A DNA stretch of 22,028 nucleotides from JAISXK01 sp031549625 (GCA_031549625.1 JAVBPK010000130.1:1-22028), one strand, 5' to 3'. Shown: positions 1-6,957, counted from the first letter of the stretch. The notes: a model not told the origin generated them from the sequence alone. A program made the numbers and translations.

Positions 1-110
1 GTGTTGCGGACGATGTATTCGCCCCAGCTTTCAACGGGCGCGAGCCTGTTTATGCCGCCAAATTCGACGGGGACGTCAAAGCGCTTTAGATTGAGGTAGA
101 GATGCTTCAC
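1..110 (-). CDS. Triosephosphate-isomerase-like protein, N-terminal fragment (cut by window edge)
   Basis: Only the first 36 codons lie in the window; the gene continues beyond position 1. Reading from a GTG at 108-110 gives a start of the form (M)KHLYLNLKRFDVPVEFGG followed by an INRLAP segment. The early Asn-x-Lys (NLK) fits the Asn/Lys pair near the N terminus of triosephosphate isomerases, and the LNLKRFDVP...GG(V/I) opening is one I associate with divergent TpiA homologues in Firmicute sugar operons. The start is well supported: an AGGGAGG Shine-Dalgarno sequence lies 7 bases upstream, and the GTG overlaps the TGA of the upstream phosphofructokinase gene (GTGA), which indicates translational coupling. 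A TIM next to a phosphofructokinase suggests that a ketose bisphosphate is cleaved to triose phosphates. The reading frame is secure, the family is probable, and the substrate is unknown. Confidence 0.55.
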   Translation of the reverse strand, partial: MKHLYLNLKRFDVPVEFGGINRLAPVESWGEYIVRN

Positions 111-1288
111 TGAAGGGCCTCCCTTGCATATAACTTTTTGAACAAAATATAATTGCCTAAATTGTCGCCGATAAGCGGCCTGGCCCAATCGATGAATGCG
201 TGTGTGACGTCGTTGCCGCGCGCGTTGATCCATTCCGAGGGAACTTTACGTTCGACAAGCATGACATCTTCCACCGGGATTTCCGCTAAACGGATCGAAT
301 AGGGGGCGGAGCTGATGCGCTCGATGCCGATCATGATGCCGCTCTTACCGGCGAGCGCTGCCTGTACGGCGGCCTGACCGACCAAAATGGCTTCGTTTCT
401 GTCCGTTTCAGACTGCCAGTGAATGGAGCTTCGCTCGCAAATGCCCGTCTTTTTGTAGCGGGCCTTTATGCCAAGCTCCTTGATGACCATGTTTGCCAGA
501 TGCATGCCAGCGTAGCTGGGATAAACGGAGCGGCCGGAAGAATACACCGGAGGCACAAGCAATTCGCCGTCTTTGCCGGTTAGCCCTTCGCTGCAAACGA
601 CTACGACGCCGCCGTGGAGCTTATAGAGCTTTTCTACATCTTCCAGGAAATAGTCCATGTTGAAAGCGCGCTCCGGCAAATAAATCAGGTGGGGCGCGTC
701 GCCTTTTTGCGTTCTTGCCAATGCGGCCGCGGCTGTGATCCAGCCGGTGTTGCGGCCCATGGTTTCCAAAACACTTACATGGATGGGCAAAGATTCGATG
801 TCGCAGCTGACCTCTGAAACGGTTCCGGCGACAAAGCGGGCAGCGCTGGCATAACCGGGCGCGTGGTCAATGATAGCGATGTCATTGTCTATGGTTTTGG
901 GAATGCCGATGACATTGATTCCCATACCGGCGCAGGCCTTATGCAGCTTGCCGCAGGTGTCCATGGTGCCGTTGCCGCCGTTGAGAAAAGCGTATTTTAT
1001 ATCGTTGCGGTGCAAAATTTGCGCAATCTGCTCGTAATGTTCGTTTTGCAAGGGGAAACGCGAAGTTCCGATGGAAGAAGCGGGAGTTGTGAGCAGTTTT
1101 TGTGTTTCGCTCGGCGGGAACGCGAGCAGGTCGAGAAAACGCTCGTTTAATATTCCTTCCACGCCACCGATAGCCGCCAGTACTTTTTGTACCTTTCCGC
1201 TTGCGCGGGCGGATTCGATAACGCCGTATAATGTAGCGTTTATGACCGCGGTTGGCGCTCCGCCGTGAACGATAAGGAGATTCGACAT
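107..1288 (-). CDS. 6-phosphofructokinase family protein (PPi- or ATP-dependent, substrate uncertain)
   Basis: About 393 residues, phosphofructokinase fold. Seen in the sequence: a glycine-rich N-terminal loop (HGGAPTAVINA), GGNGT at about residues 104-108, PKTIDND at 130-136 with the catalytic Asp pair, and LETMGR at 174-179. The Lys before TIDND is typical of pyrophosphate-dependent enzymes, whereas Gly in GGNGT is the residue typical of ATP-dependent ones, and Asn replaces the usual Asp of GGDG. The phosphoryl donor therefore cannot be assigned. The ATG at 1286-1288 is preferred over an in-frame TTG six bases earlier; a modest AAGAAG sequence lies upstream. The protein is cytoplasmic. It is first in a minus-strand operon with the TIM-like gene and is driven by a TTGACA promoter beside a LacI-type operator. 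It probably phosphorylates a ketose or tagatose/fructose-type phosphate produced by the neighbouring enzymes, which is inference. Confidence 0.9.
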   Translation of the reverse strand: MSNLLIVHGGAPTAVINATLYGVIESARASGKVQKVLAAIGGVEGILNERFLDLLAFPPSETQKLLTTPASSIGTSRFPLQNEHYEQIAQILHRNDIKYAFLNGGNGTMDTCGKLHKACAGMGINVIGIPKTIDNDIAIIDHAPGYASAARFVAGTVSEVSCDIESLPIHVSVLETMGRNTGWITAAAALARTQKGDAPHLIYLPERAFNMDYFLEDVEKLYKLHGGVVVVCSEGLTGKDGELLVPPVYSSGRSVYPSYAGMHLANMVIKELGIKARYKKTGICERSSIHWQSETDRNEAILVGQAAVQAALAGKSGIMIGIERISSAPYSIRLAEIPVEDVMLVERKVPSEWINARGNDVTHAFIDWARPLIGDNLGNYILFKKLYAREALQ

Positions 1289-1387
1289 AAACAACCCAAC
1301 TTCTTTATTAATCTATGATTAGCAGGAGACGGAGGTTGGTTGGCGTAGTGTGTCATGAAAAGGATTCCTGCGCCGGAACATATATTT

Positions 1388-1415
1388 AGTCTATCATTTC
1401 AAATTTCAGTGTCAA
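1388..1415 (-). promoter_or_regulatory. Sigma-A-type promoter for the phosphofructokinase operon
   Basis: On the minus strand, TTGACA (plus 1410-1415) is separated by 16 bases from TAGACT (plus 1388-1393), with a TG one base before the -10 (extended -10). It points toward the phosphofructokinase gene with a leader of about 95 bases. A LacI-type operator lies 10 bases upstream of the -35. Confidence 0.6.
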
Positions 1416-1425
1416 CGGAGAAATA

Positions 1426-1439
1426 TGCAAACGATTGAT
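1426..1439. promoter_or_regulatory. LacI-family operator, near-perfect copy
   Basis: TGCAAACGATTGAT matches 12 of 14 positions of the symmetric LacI-family consensus TGCAANCGNTTGCA. It shares its first 12 bases with the perfect site at 6901-6914 in front of the LacI gene in this window. It lies 10 bases upstream of the -35 of the minus promoter and 66 bases upstream of the -35 of the plus promoter. The likely ligand is the repressor encoded at 5840-6877. Confidence 0.65.
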
Positions 1440-1505
1440 ATAGATAAACAGGCGGTTTTTACCGAAAGTTGCCCGTGCCGTTGCTTTCTTTGAAAGGAGG
1501 GCGCG

Positions 1506-1534
1506 TTGACTTCATTTGCCGCCGATGCTAGAAT
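1506..1534 (+). promoter_or_regulatory. Strong sigma-A-type promoter for the nagA-like operon
   Basis: TTGACT (1506-1511), a 17-base spacer, and TAGAAT (1529-1534) preceded by TGC, which is an extended -10. The predicted start near 1541 leaves a leader of about 78 bases before the nagA-like ATG. It is the best promoter match in the window. Confidence 0.65.
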
Positions 1535-1618
1535 CGTGTTGCAAAGGCCGATAGCGCCTGTACAGTACGGCTGCGCTGCAATCTCTCTATCACAAATACG
1601 ACCATTTCTGAGGTGTTT

Positions 1619-2776
1619 ATGAACGCAATTATGAACGCAAAGATCATTCTGGAAAATGTTATTTTAGAAAACTACGCAGTTGTGTTTGATACGGTGATAC
1701 GCTCTATTCTGCCGCAAGCGCAACTAGACAGAGAACAGCATACGATTCTCGACGCAAACGGATTATACCTTAGCCCGGGGTTCATAGACACGCATAAGCA
1801 CGGCGCTTACAATTATGACACCATGGATGCGCAAGACGAAATCGCCATTAAAATGCTGGAACGTTTGCCGGAAACGGGTGTGACTTCGCTGTATCCCACC
1901 ACCATGTCCATGAGCTTTTCGGACGTGCGCAAAGCGATGGAAAGCGTACGCAGGCTGATGAAAGCAAACTACAAGGGCACAAAGGTGCTGGGCTGCCATA
2001 TGGAGGGCCCATTCCTTTCGCCGGACTGGGGCGGCGCGCAGCCAAGGGAATTTATCGTTCCGGCGGATTATTCGCTGGTGAAAGGGCTGGAGGATACGAT
2101 CAAGCTGGTTACCGTCGCGCCGGAAGAAGCGGGAAATATGCCGTTTATATCGCGCTGTGTGCGGGAGGGCATCAAGGTTTCCATCGGCCACACGCTGGCG
2201 CATTATGAGCAGGCAATGGCCGCGTTTGAACTGGGCGCGACGTGCGTAACCCATACCTTTAACGCCATGCATCAATTGCAGCACAGAGAGCCGGGCGTGG
2301 TTGCGGCGGCCAGTGAAACGCCGGGCGTATATTGCGAGCTTATCGCGGACAACTTGCATATTCACCCAGCCACACAGCGCGTATTGCTTAAACTCAAAGG
2401 TATAGACAGGGTTATACTGGTGTCGGATTCCATGCGGTTTGCGGGTATGGGTTACGGAGAATCGGAACTTGCCGGCCAACACGTAACCATAGACGAAACG
2501 GGCGCGCATTTGGATAACGGCTTTTTTGCGGGAAGCGTGCTGCTGCTGAACGAAGCGGTCATAAAATTTAAAAAGAACAACGGGCTGGATATGTGCGACG
2601 CCCTGAAGCCTGTTACAAAGAATCCGGCGGAATTCCTGGGAATTTCCGGAAAGAAAGGCGGCATTGCCTGCGGACGGGACGCCGATTTCGTATTGATCGA
2701 TGACGAGATCAATGTGTACCGCACAATCGTCGCGGGCGAAACGGTTTTTGAAGCAGGAAATCGTTTGCATACATAA
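1619..2776 (+). CDS. nagA: N-acetylglucosamine-6-phosphate deacetylase family protein (NagA-like)
   Basis: About 385 residues, amidohydrolase superfamily, full length for NagA. Motifs in order: PGFIDTHKHG (metal-binding HxH, about 53-62), HMEGPF with the metal-binding Glu (127-132), GHT (190-192), THTFNAM (211-217), ADNLHIHP (243-250), VSDSM with the catalytic Asp (268-272) and a GFFAGS segment (301-306). The known family reaction removes acetate from an N-acetyl-hexosamine phosphate in the cytoplasm. Differences from textbook NagA are DN in place of DG in the D-G-x-H motif and SDS in place of TDA, so the substrate may not be GlcNAc-6-phosphate. The start is ATG 1619, with GAGGTG 4 bases upstream overlapping an in-frame GTG. 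No nagB deaminase is adjacent; instead an FGGY kinase and a class III PLP enzyme follow, which argues for an unusual amino-sugar route. Confidence 0.88.
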   Translation: MNAIMNAKIILENVILENYAVVFDTVIRSILPQAQLDREQHTILDANGLYLSPGFIDTHKHGAYNYDTMDAQDEIAIKMLERLPETGVTSLYPTTMSMSFSDVRKAMESVRRLMKANYKGTKVLGCHMEGPFLSPDWGGAQPREFIVPADYSLVKGLEDTIKLVTVAPEEAGNMPFISRCVREGIKVSIGHTLAHYEQAMAAFELGATCVTHTFNAMHQLQHREPGVVAAASETPGVYCELIADNLHIHPATQRVLLKLKGIDRVILVSDSMRFAGMGYGESELAGQHVTIDETGAHLDNGFFAGSVLLLNEAVIKFKKNNGLDMCDALKPVTKNPAEFLGISGKKGGIACGRDADFVLIDDEINVYRTIVAGETVFEAGNRLHT

Positions 2777-2779
2777 GCG

Positions 2780-2807
2780 TTGACACTCAATATGCAAATG
2801 TTATATT
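2780..2807 (+). promoter_or_regulatory. Internal promoter before the FGGY kinase
   Basis: TTGACA (2780-2785), 16-base spacer, TATATT (2802-2807), only 3 bases after the nagA-like stop codon. The spacer contains TGCAAATG, a LacI-operator-like half-site without the central CG. The kinase and PLP genes may thus be transcribed independently of nagA. Confidence 0.5.
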
Positions 2808-2850
2808 GAAAGTAAGTATTCCCAAGAATAGTCCTTTATGGAGGGTAAAG

Positions 2851-4353
2851 ATGCCCGCAGGGAAATATTCGCTGACATTCGATTTTGGCTCCGGAAGCGT
2901 AAAAGCCGCTCTTGTGGACGGTTCGCACGCTATCGTATCCTCCTGCAACAAAGCATACCCCATCTTTTATCCCAAGACCGGCTGGGCCGTTCAAGAACCG
3001 GAAAATATATGGACCGCCATGCAACAGGCAACTAACGAGACGATGTCCGCCGTAAGCGCAATGCCCGACGAAATTAAGGGCATTGCGGTCTCACATACGG
3101 GTTCGTCTATTATTTTTGTGGATGAGCGGGGGCGGCACTTGTCCGACTGCGTCATGTGGATGGACGGGCGGGGCGCCGAGCAGGCGGCTTATTTGAACGC
3201 CCTGCTGGGCAAAGAAATTTTCACAGGAAAAAACGTCATAGCAAAGCTGCGCTGGTTTGTACAAAACGAACCAAAGCTAGTCGACGAAGCGCACAAGCTG
3301 CTCGATATGGGCGGCTACTTGCTCAACCGTTTGACGGGCAATATGGTATACGAATTTACCAGCGCGCGCACAACCCGCCTGTTTGACGTATATCGCAAAG
3401 AATGGGACGAGCGCATGATCGAGGCGTGTGGATTACCCAAACGATTGATCCCGCAACGCGTCGTACTGTCAAACGAACATGTGGGGGGATTGACGCAGGA
3501 AGCGGCGAACGCGCTGGGCATCGCGCCCGGCACGCCCGTGTTTGGAGGCTGTTGCGACCACGCGACGGCTGTATTGGGGGCCGGCTGCGTTCGGCCTGGC
3601 GATGCGCATATTTATATCGGCACATCCGCCTGGCTATGCGTAACTGCAAAGGAATATACAGACGTTGCGACGATACGGCCATCGCCGGTGGCGGGGCAGT
3701 GGTATCATTTCCTTGAAAACGATTCGGGCGGCTCCTGCATCGATTATCTCATTCAAAGATACTATCAAAAAGAATTGCTCGACGGCGACGATGTATATGA
3801 GATCGTCAACCGCGAGAGCAGGCAGGCGGGCACGCAAAAGGAAGTACTGTTTTTGCCCTATTTGACGGGGGCGTCGGCGCCAATCAGCGATGTCAATGCG
3901 CGCGCGGCATTGCTAAACATCGAAGCGGGCACCACCAGGGGGCAAATTGCGAAGGCTGTGCTGGAGGGCATAGGCTTTAATTTGCGCTGGCTGAAAGAAT
4001 TCTATGAGCGGCAAGAAGGCTGGAACATCAACTTCCTTCGCGGGCTAGGCGGCGGCATGCTGCTGGAGGAAGGCATACAAAGCATTGCGGATATTCTGGG
4101 CGAGACGATCACAACGGTGAACGACCCGCGGTTTGCGGGCAATATCGGTTTGGCGGTTTGCGTGGAAACCGGGCTGCACGAGCGCGGCCAAGGGTATATG
4201 AGCCTGAAAGAAACGGTGCAGTGCGGCAGAACATTCTGCCCGCGCGCGGAATTGCGTGAAAGATATGAGCGCCTGTATGCCATATTCAAAGATGCCTTCT
4301 ATTCGCTGCAAAGTATTTACGGCGAGCTTAACGCAGGCGGCAAAAAAGTTTAG
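2851..4353 (+). CDS. FGGY-family carbohydrate kinase (xylulokinase-like)
   Basis: 500 residues, the usual size for FGGY kinases. Seen: the N-terminal phosphate-binding loop FDFGSGSVKA (10-19), WMDGRG (103-108), GGCCDHATA with the presumed catalytic Asp at 236, GTSAW (257-261), and a C-terminal nucleotide-binding segment beginning GLGGGM (about 398-403). In most xylulokinases this last segment has Ser or Lys after the Gly run; here it reads GGGMLLEEG, so the adenine/sugar pocket may differ. The start is ATG 2851 because a GGAGGG Shine-Dalgarno sequence precedes it by 5 bases; an earlier in-frame TTG at 2806 falls inside the promoter. It would phosphorylate a ketose or polyol with ATP in the cytoplasm. 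The sugar is unknown; the context suggests an amino-sugar-derived substrate. It is followed after 34 bases by the PLP enzyme. Confidence 0.88.
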   Translation: MPAGKYSLTFDFGSGSVKAALVDGSHAIVSSCNKAYPIFYPKTGWAVQEPENIWTAMQQATNETMSAVSAMPDEIKGIAVSHTGSSIIFVDERGRHLSDCVMWMDGRGAEQAAYLNALLGKEIFTGKNVIAKLRWFVQNEPKLVDEAHKLLDMGGYLLNRLTGNMVYEFTSARTTRLFDVYRKEWDERMIEACGLPKRLIPQRVVLSNEHVGGLTQEAANALGIAPGTPVFGGCCDHATAVLGAGCVRPGDAHIYIGTSAWLCVTAKEYTDVATIRPSPVAGQWYHFLENDSGGSCIDYLIQRYYQKELLDGDDVYEIVNRESRQAGTQKEVLFLPYLTGASAPISDVNARAALLNIEAGTTRGQIAKAVLEGIGFNLRWLKEFYERQEGWNINFLRGLGGGMLLEEGIQSIADILGETITTVNDPRFAGNIGLAVCVETGLHERGQGYMSLKETVQCGRTFCPRAELRERYERLYAIFKDAFYSLQSIYGELNAGGKKV

Positions 4354-4387
4354 TTTCATGTTTGCAAGCAAAAGAAAGAGGTGGATT

Positions 4388-5833
4388 ATGATGAAGCAAG
4401 AATACTTAAACGGGTACGACGCGGCTGCCATACACGAAAGGGCGGCGGCGGTTATTGAAAACGGCAAACGGCTTAGCCCGGAGGCGATTAAGCGCTATGA
4501 AGCCTACTACAATGAAAAATGCGCGACATCAAAGACTACGATAGACGCCGCCAGAGCGTTCATACCCGGCGGGGTGCAGCACAACCTGGCGTTGAATCAT
4601 CCGTTCCCGTTGAACATCGTAAAGGCGGAGGGCGCGTATTTGTACGATATCGACGGCAACCGGTATATCGATATGCTGAATGGCGGCGGCGTTACGATAC
4701 TGGGCAACAACTACCCGCCCATCAAAGAAGCGGCGATTAATGTGATAAACGAGACCGGGTATTTGACAGGCCTATATCATGAATATGAGAAAAAACTGGC
4801 CGAAAAAATACTGAGCTATTATCCTTCCTGCGACAGATTCCGGATGCTTGGCAGCGGAACGGAAGCGGTCATGGTAGCAATCCGCCTTGCCAGAGCATTT
4901 ACCGGCAAAAAGCAGATCGTGAAGCTCAAGGGCTGCTACAACGGCTGGAGCGACCATATCGTACACGATGTACGCACCATCGATACAAAGAACGCGTTCG
5001 CCATCGGCGTACCGGATGAAACGCTTTGCAATACTTCCGCGGTATTAATCAATGACATCGACGCGCTGGAGCAGCGCTTTATAGAAAACGAGGCAAAGGG
5101 TGGCACAGCCGGGTTTATCATGGAACCGATCGGGCAGGATTCGGGCGGTGTGCCGGTGAACATGGGTTATCACACGAAAGTTCGCGAGCTGTGCGATAAA
5201 TATGGCGTGCTGCTCATTATGGACGAAGTTGTTACCGCCTTCCGGCTTGCTATGGGCGGAGCGCAGGAGGTATTCTCCGTCAAAGCGGATATCACGGTGT
5301 TTGGCAAGATTATTGCCGGTGGATTTGCTTCGGCGGGCGGCATTGGCGCGCGCGAAGAGATCATGAACTATGTTACAGCCGGTGTTTCGCAGACGGCGGG
5401 TAAAACCGTTATGCTCGGCGGCACGCTCAGCGCGAACCCCGTAAGCTGTGCCGCCGGATACACCGCGATTTGCGAACTGGAGCGCACAAACTGCCACGCG
5501 AAGCTTGAAGCAGCCGCCGAGAAACTGGCGCGCGCGCTGACGGATTTGGCAAATAAATACGATATACCGGCGGTTATTACGCATCATGCTTCCATCATGC
5601 AGATAGACTTGACAGGGCTGAAGCACATTGCTACGTTTGAAAAATACTCCAAAGAGGAAGTGAAAGAAAAGCGCCACGAGGCGGAACGGCGCATGAAAGA
5701 ATTCGCTATGGCGCTGGTGGCCGAGGGCGTGATAGTCGCCGCCGGCAATAAATCGTTCCTGAACTTACAGACGGTCGATGTTCTGGACGACGTAATCGCA
5801 AGCTACGAGCGCGTGTTTAAGAACTGCATATAA
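4388..5833 (+). CDS. Class III aminotransferase / glutamate-1-semialdehyde aminomutase-like PLP enzyme
   Basis: 481 residues, fold-type I PLP enzyme. Motifs: GSGTEA (155-160, phosphate binding), GCYNGW (182-187), MDEVVTAFR (278-286, Asp to the PLP ring nitrogen), FGKIIAGG (305-312) with Lys307 as the expected Schiff-base lysine, and GTLSANP (345-351). The pattern is closest to glutamate-1-semialdehyde 2,1-aminomutases, but the protein is about 50 residues longer at the N terminus and no haem-synthesis genes are near. Its operon position behind a NagA-like deacetylase and a sugar kinase suggests that it removes or shifts an amino group on a sugar or polyol phosphate; that is inference. The start is ATG 4388 (a second ATG at 4391 is possible), with AGAGGTGG 3 bases upstream of the first ATG. 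It ends 6 bases from the convergent lacI stop codon with no clear terminator between them. Confidence 0.88.
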   Translation: MMKQEYLNGYDAAAIHERAAAVIENGKRLSPEAIKRYEAYYNEKCATSKTTIDAARAFIPGGVQHNLALNHPFPLNIVKAEGAYLYDIDGNRYIDMLNGGGVTILGNNYPPIKEAAINVINETGYLTGLYHEYEKKLAEKILSYYPSCDRFRMLGSGTEAVMVAIRLARAFTGKKQIVKLKGCYNGWSDHIVHDVRTIDTKNAFAIGVPDETLCNTSAVLINDIDALEQRFIENEAKGGTAGFIMEPIGQDSGGVPVNMGYHTKVRELCDKYGVLLIMDEVVTAFRLAMGGAQEVFSVKADITVFGKIIAGGFASAGGIGAREEIMNYVTAGVSQTAGKTVMLGGTLSANPVSCAAGYTAICELERTNCHAKLEAAAEKLARALTDLANKYDIPAVITHHASIMQIDLTGLKHIATFEKYSKEEVKEKRHEAERRMKEFAMALVAEGVIVAAGNKSFLNLQTVDVLDDVIASYERVFKNCI

Positions 5834-5839
5834 CCTCCG

Positions 5840-6877
5840 CTATTTTTTCCAGGGCGTCTTGGGCGGTTTCGCGCAGCTGGCCCGTTCCACGATGTAAAAC
5901 GGCAAGCTGACCTTCATGTGCAGCGTGTGGCCGCCGTTTATGCGGTCGAGGAGGACTTTTGTGGCCATATGCCCCATTTCTTCTACGGGGACATGGACGG
6001 AAGTAAGGCGGACGGGCATGAAATGCGCCATATCGATATCGTCTATCCCCATGACAGAGATATCCTTGGGCACTTTTATGCCTGCCTCGCTCAAAGCGCT
6101 CATGGCGCCGATGGCTGTAAGGTCGTTTGCGCACAAAATAGCGGTGATGCCGGAAGCTTTTTGCAGCAATTCCTTTGCGCCGTTGTAGCCGTTTTTCGTG
6201 GAGAGCACCACATCGGCAACAAAGGCTTCGTTAAAGGCAATGCCATGTTGTTCCAGCGCGGTTTTGTAGCCGACAAAGCGGTCCTCGTTGCTGGTTTCAC
6301 CGATGTAGGCGATGTGTTTGTGTCCGAGATTTATAAGATACTCTACAGCGGTGGCGCTAATGGCTTTTCCATCGCAAATGGTTTGGTCGTATTGCGCGTC
6401 TAGCAGATTTAGCCCTGTATAGCTGACGTAATGGAAGTAGCGCTTTAAGTAGTGCAGCAGGTCTTTATCGCAGCGGCCCAATACGACCACACCTTTTAGG
6501 CTTTTTGATTTCATGCTTTGCATATGGTGCGGGTTTTTCATGTCGATTTCGGTAAGGGAATACTGCACATGATAGCCTTCCTTGAAGGCGGCTGCTTCCA
6601 CGCTCCTCGCAAGCTGTGAAAAGAAGGGATCGTTGATGGATTCGGGCGTGCGCGCAAACAGGCAGGCGATTGTAGATGGCGCGTCGACCGCGTCGGTTGG
6701 CGTGTTGCGCTTGAGGTTTATGGCGTTTTCGTTTGGGACGTATCCTGTGCGGCTGACTATCTCCCAAATCCGGTTTTGGATTTCCGGTTTCGCTACGTGG
6801 GGCCCTTTTTTGTTTATGACGCGGGATACGGTTGAAACGGAAACTCCCGCTTCGCGGGCGATATCTTTCAAAGTCAT
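5840..6877 (-). CDS. LacI-family transcriptional regulator
   Basis: 345 residues. The N terminus TLKDIAREAGVSVSTVSRVI (2-21) is a classic LacI helix-turn-helix, followed by the hinge region (to about 58) and a periplasmic-binding-protein-like sugar-sensing domain. The ATG at 6875-6877 is preferred to the ATG six bases earlier because AAGGAG lies 8 bases before it and only 2 before the other. It probably represses its own gene: a perfect palindromic operator TGCAAACGATTGCA lies at 6901-6914 just downstream of a TATAAT box. The same sequence, with 2 mismatches, sits in the phosphofructokinase/nagA-like divergent region, so both gene groups are probable targets. The effector is unknown but likely an intermediate or substrate of the neighbouring pathway. 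Confidence 0.93.
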   Translation of the reverse strand: MTLKDIAREAGVSVSTVSRVINKKGPHVAKPEIQNRIWEIVSRTGYVPNENAINLKRNTPTDAVDAPSTIACLFARTPESINDPFFSQLARSVEAAAFKEGYHVQYSLTEIDMKNPHHMQSMKSKSLKGVVVLGRCDKDLLHYLKRYFHYVSYTGLNLLDAQYDQTICDGKAISATAVEYLINLGHKHIAYIGETSNEDRFVGYKTALEQHGIAFNEAFVADVVLSTKNGYNGAKELLQKASGITAILCANDLTAIGAMSALSEAGIKVPKDISVMGIDDIDMAHFMPVRLTSVHVPVEEMGHMATKVLLDRINGGHTLHMKVSLPFYIVERASCAKPPKTPWKK

Positions 6878-6900
6878 ACGCATATCTCCTTATTACACCG

Positions 6901-6914
6901 TGCAAACGATTGCA
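6901..6914. promoter_or_regulatory. LacI-family operator, perfect palindrome
   Basis: TGCAAACGATTGCA matches the LacI-family consensus TGCAANCGNTTGCA at every position. It lies 23 bases upstream of the LacI ATG and just downstream of the minus-strand -10, so bound repressor would cover the lacI transcription start. It also falls over the -35 position of the plus-strand TATAAT box that serves the divergent dehydrogenase gene. Confidence 0.75.
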
Positions 6915-6922
6915 TTAGCTAT

Positions 6923-6951
6923 ATTATAATACCGACCTGAGCGGGAAGCAA
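6923..6951 (-). promoter_or_regulatory. Promoter for lacI with a symmetrical -10
   Basis: The minus strand has TATAAT (plus 6923-6928) with TTGCTT 17 bases upstream (plus 6946-6951). The palindromic ATTATAAT also gives a plus-strand TATAAT at 6925-6930 that could serve the dehydrogenase, though no good plus-strand -35 is seen. The -10 boxes are convincing and the -35 boxes are weak. Confidence 0.5.
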
Positions 6952-6957
6952 CTTCCC
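6943..6957. repeat. Perfect inverted repeat in the dehydrogenase leader
   Basis: GGGAAG-CAA-CTTCCC: two 6-base arms around 3 bases, between the shared -10 region and the dehydrogenase start, overlapping the putative lacI -35. It could be a second operator or a small RNA hairpin near the 5' end of the dehydrogenase transcript. Confidence 0.6.

Larger units (their letters stand above)
1289..1618. other. Divergent intergenic control region between phosphofructokinase and nagA-like genes
   Basis: About 330 bases with no convincing gene. It holds a minus-strand promoter (1388-1415), a LacI-family operator (1426-1439), a short inverted repeat CTTTC-TTT-GAAAG (1484-1496), a strong plus-strand promoter (1506-1534) and two leaders of roughly 70-95 bases. 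A 38-codon open frame from a TTG at 1506 that ends in an ATGA overlap with the nagA-like start is treated under findings. Confidence 0.7.

Noticed and set aside
1763..2797. 344-codon open frame on the minus strand over the nagA-like gene
   Set aside because: It has no ribosome site and no family motifs, and lies wholly antisense to a gene with clear amidohydrolase motifs; it is a codon-bias shadow.
5831..5850. T-run at the convergent aminotransferase/lacI junction as a terminator
   Set aside because: The T-run is inside the lacI 3' end and I could not find a stable hairpin directly before it.
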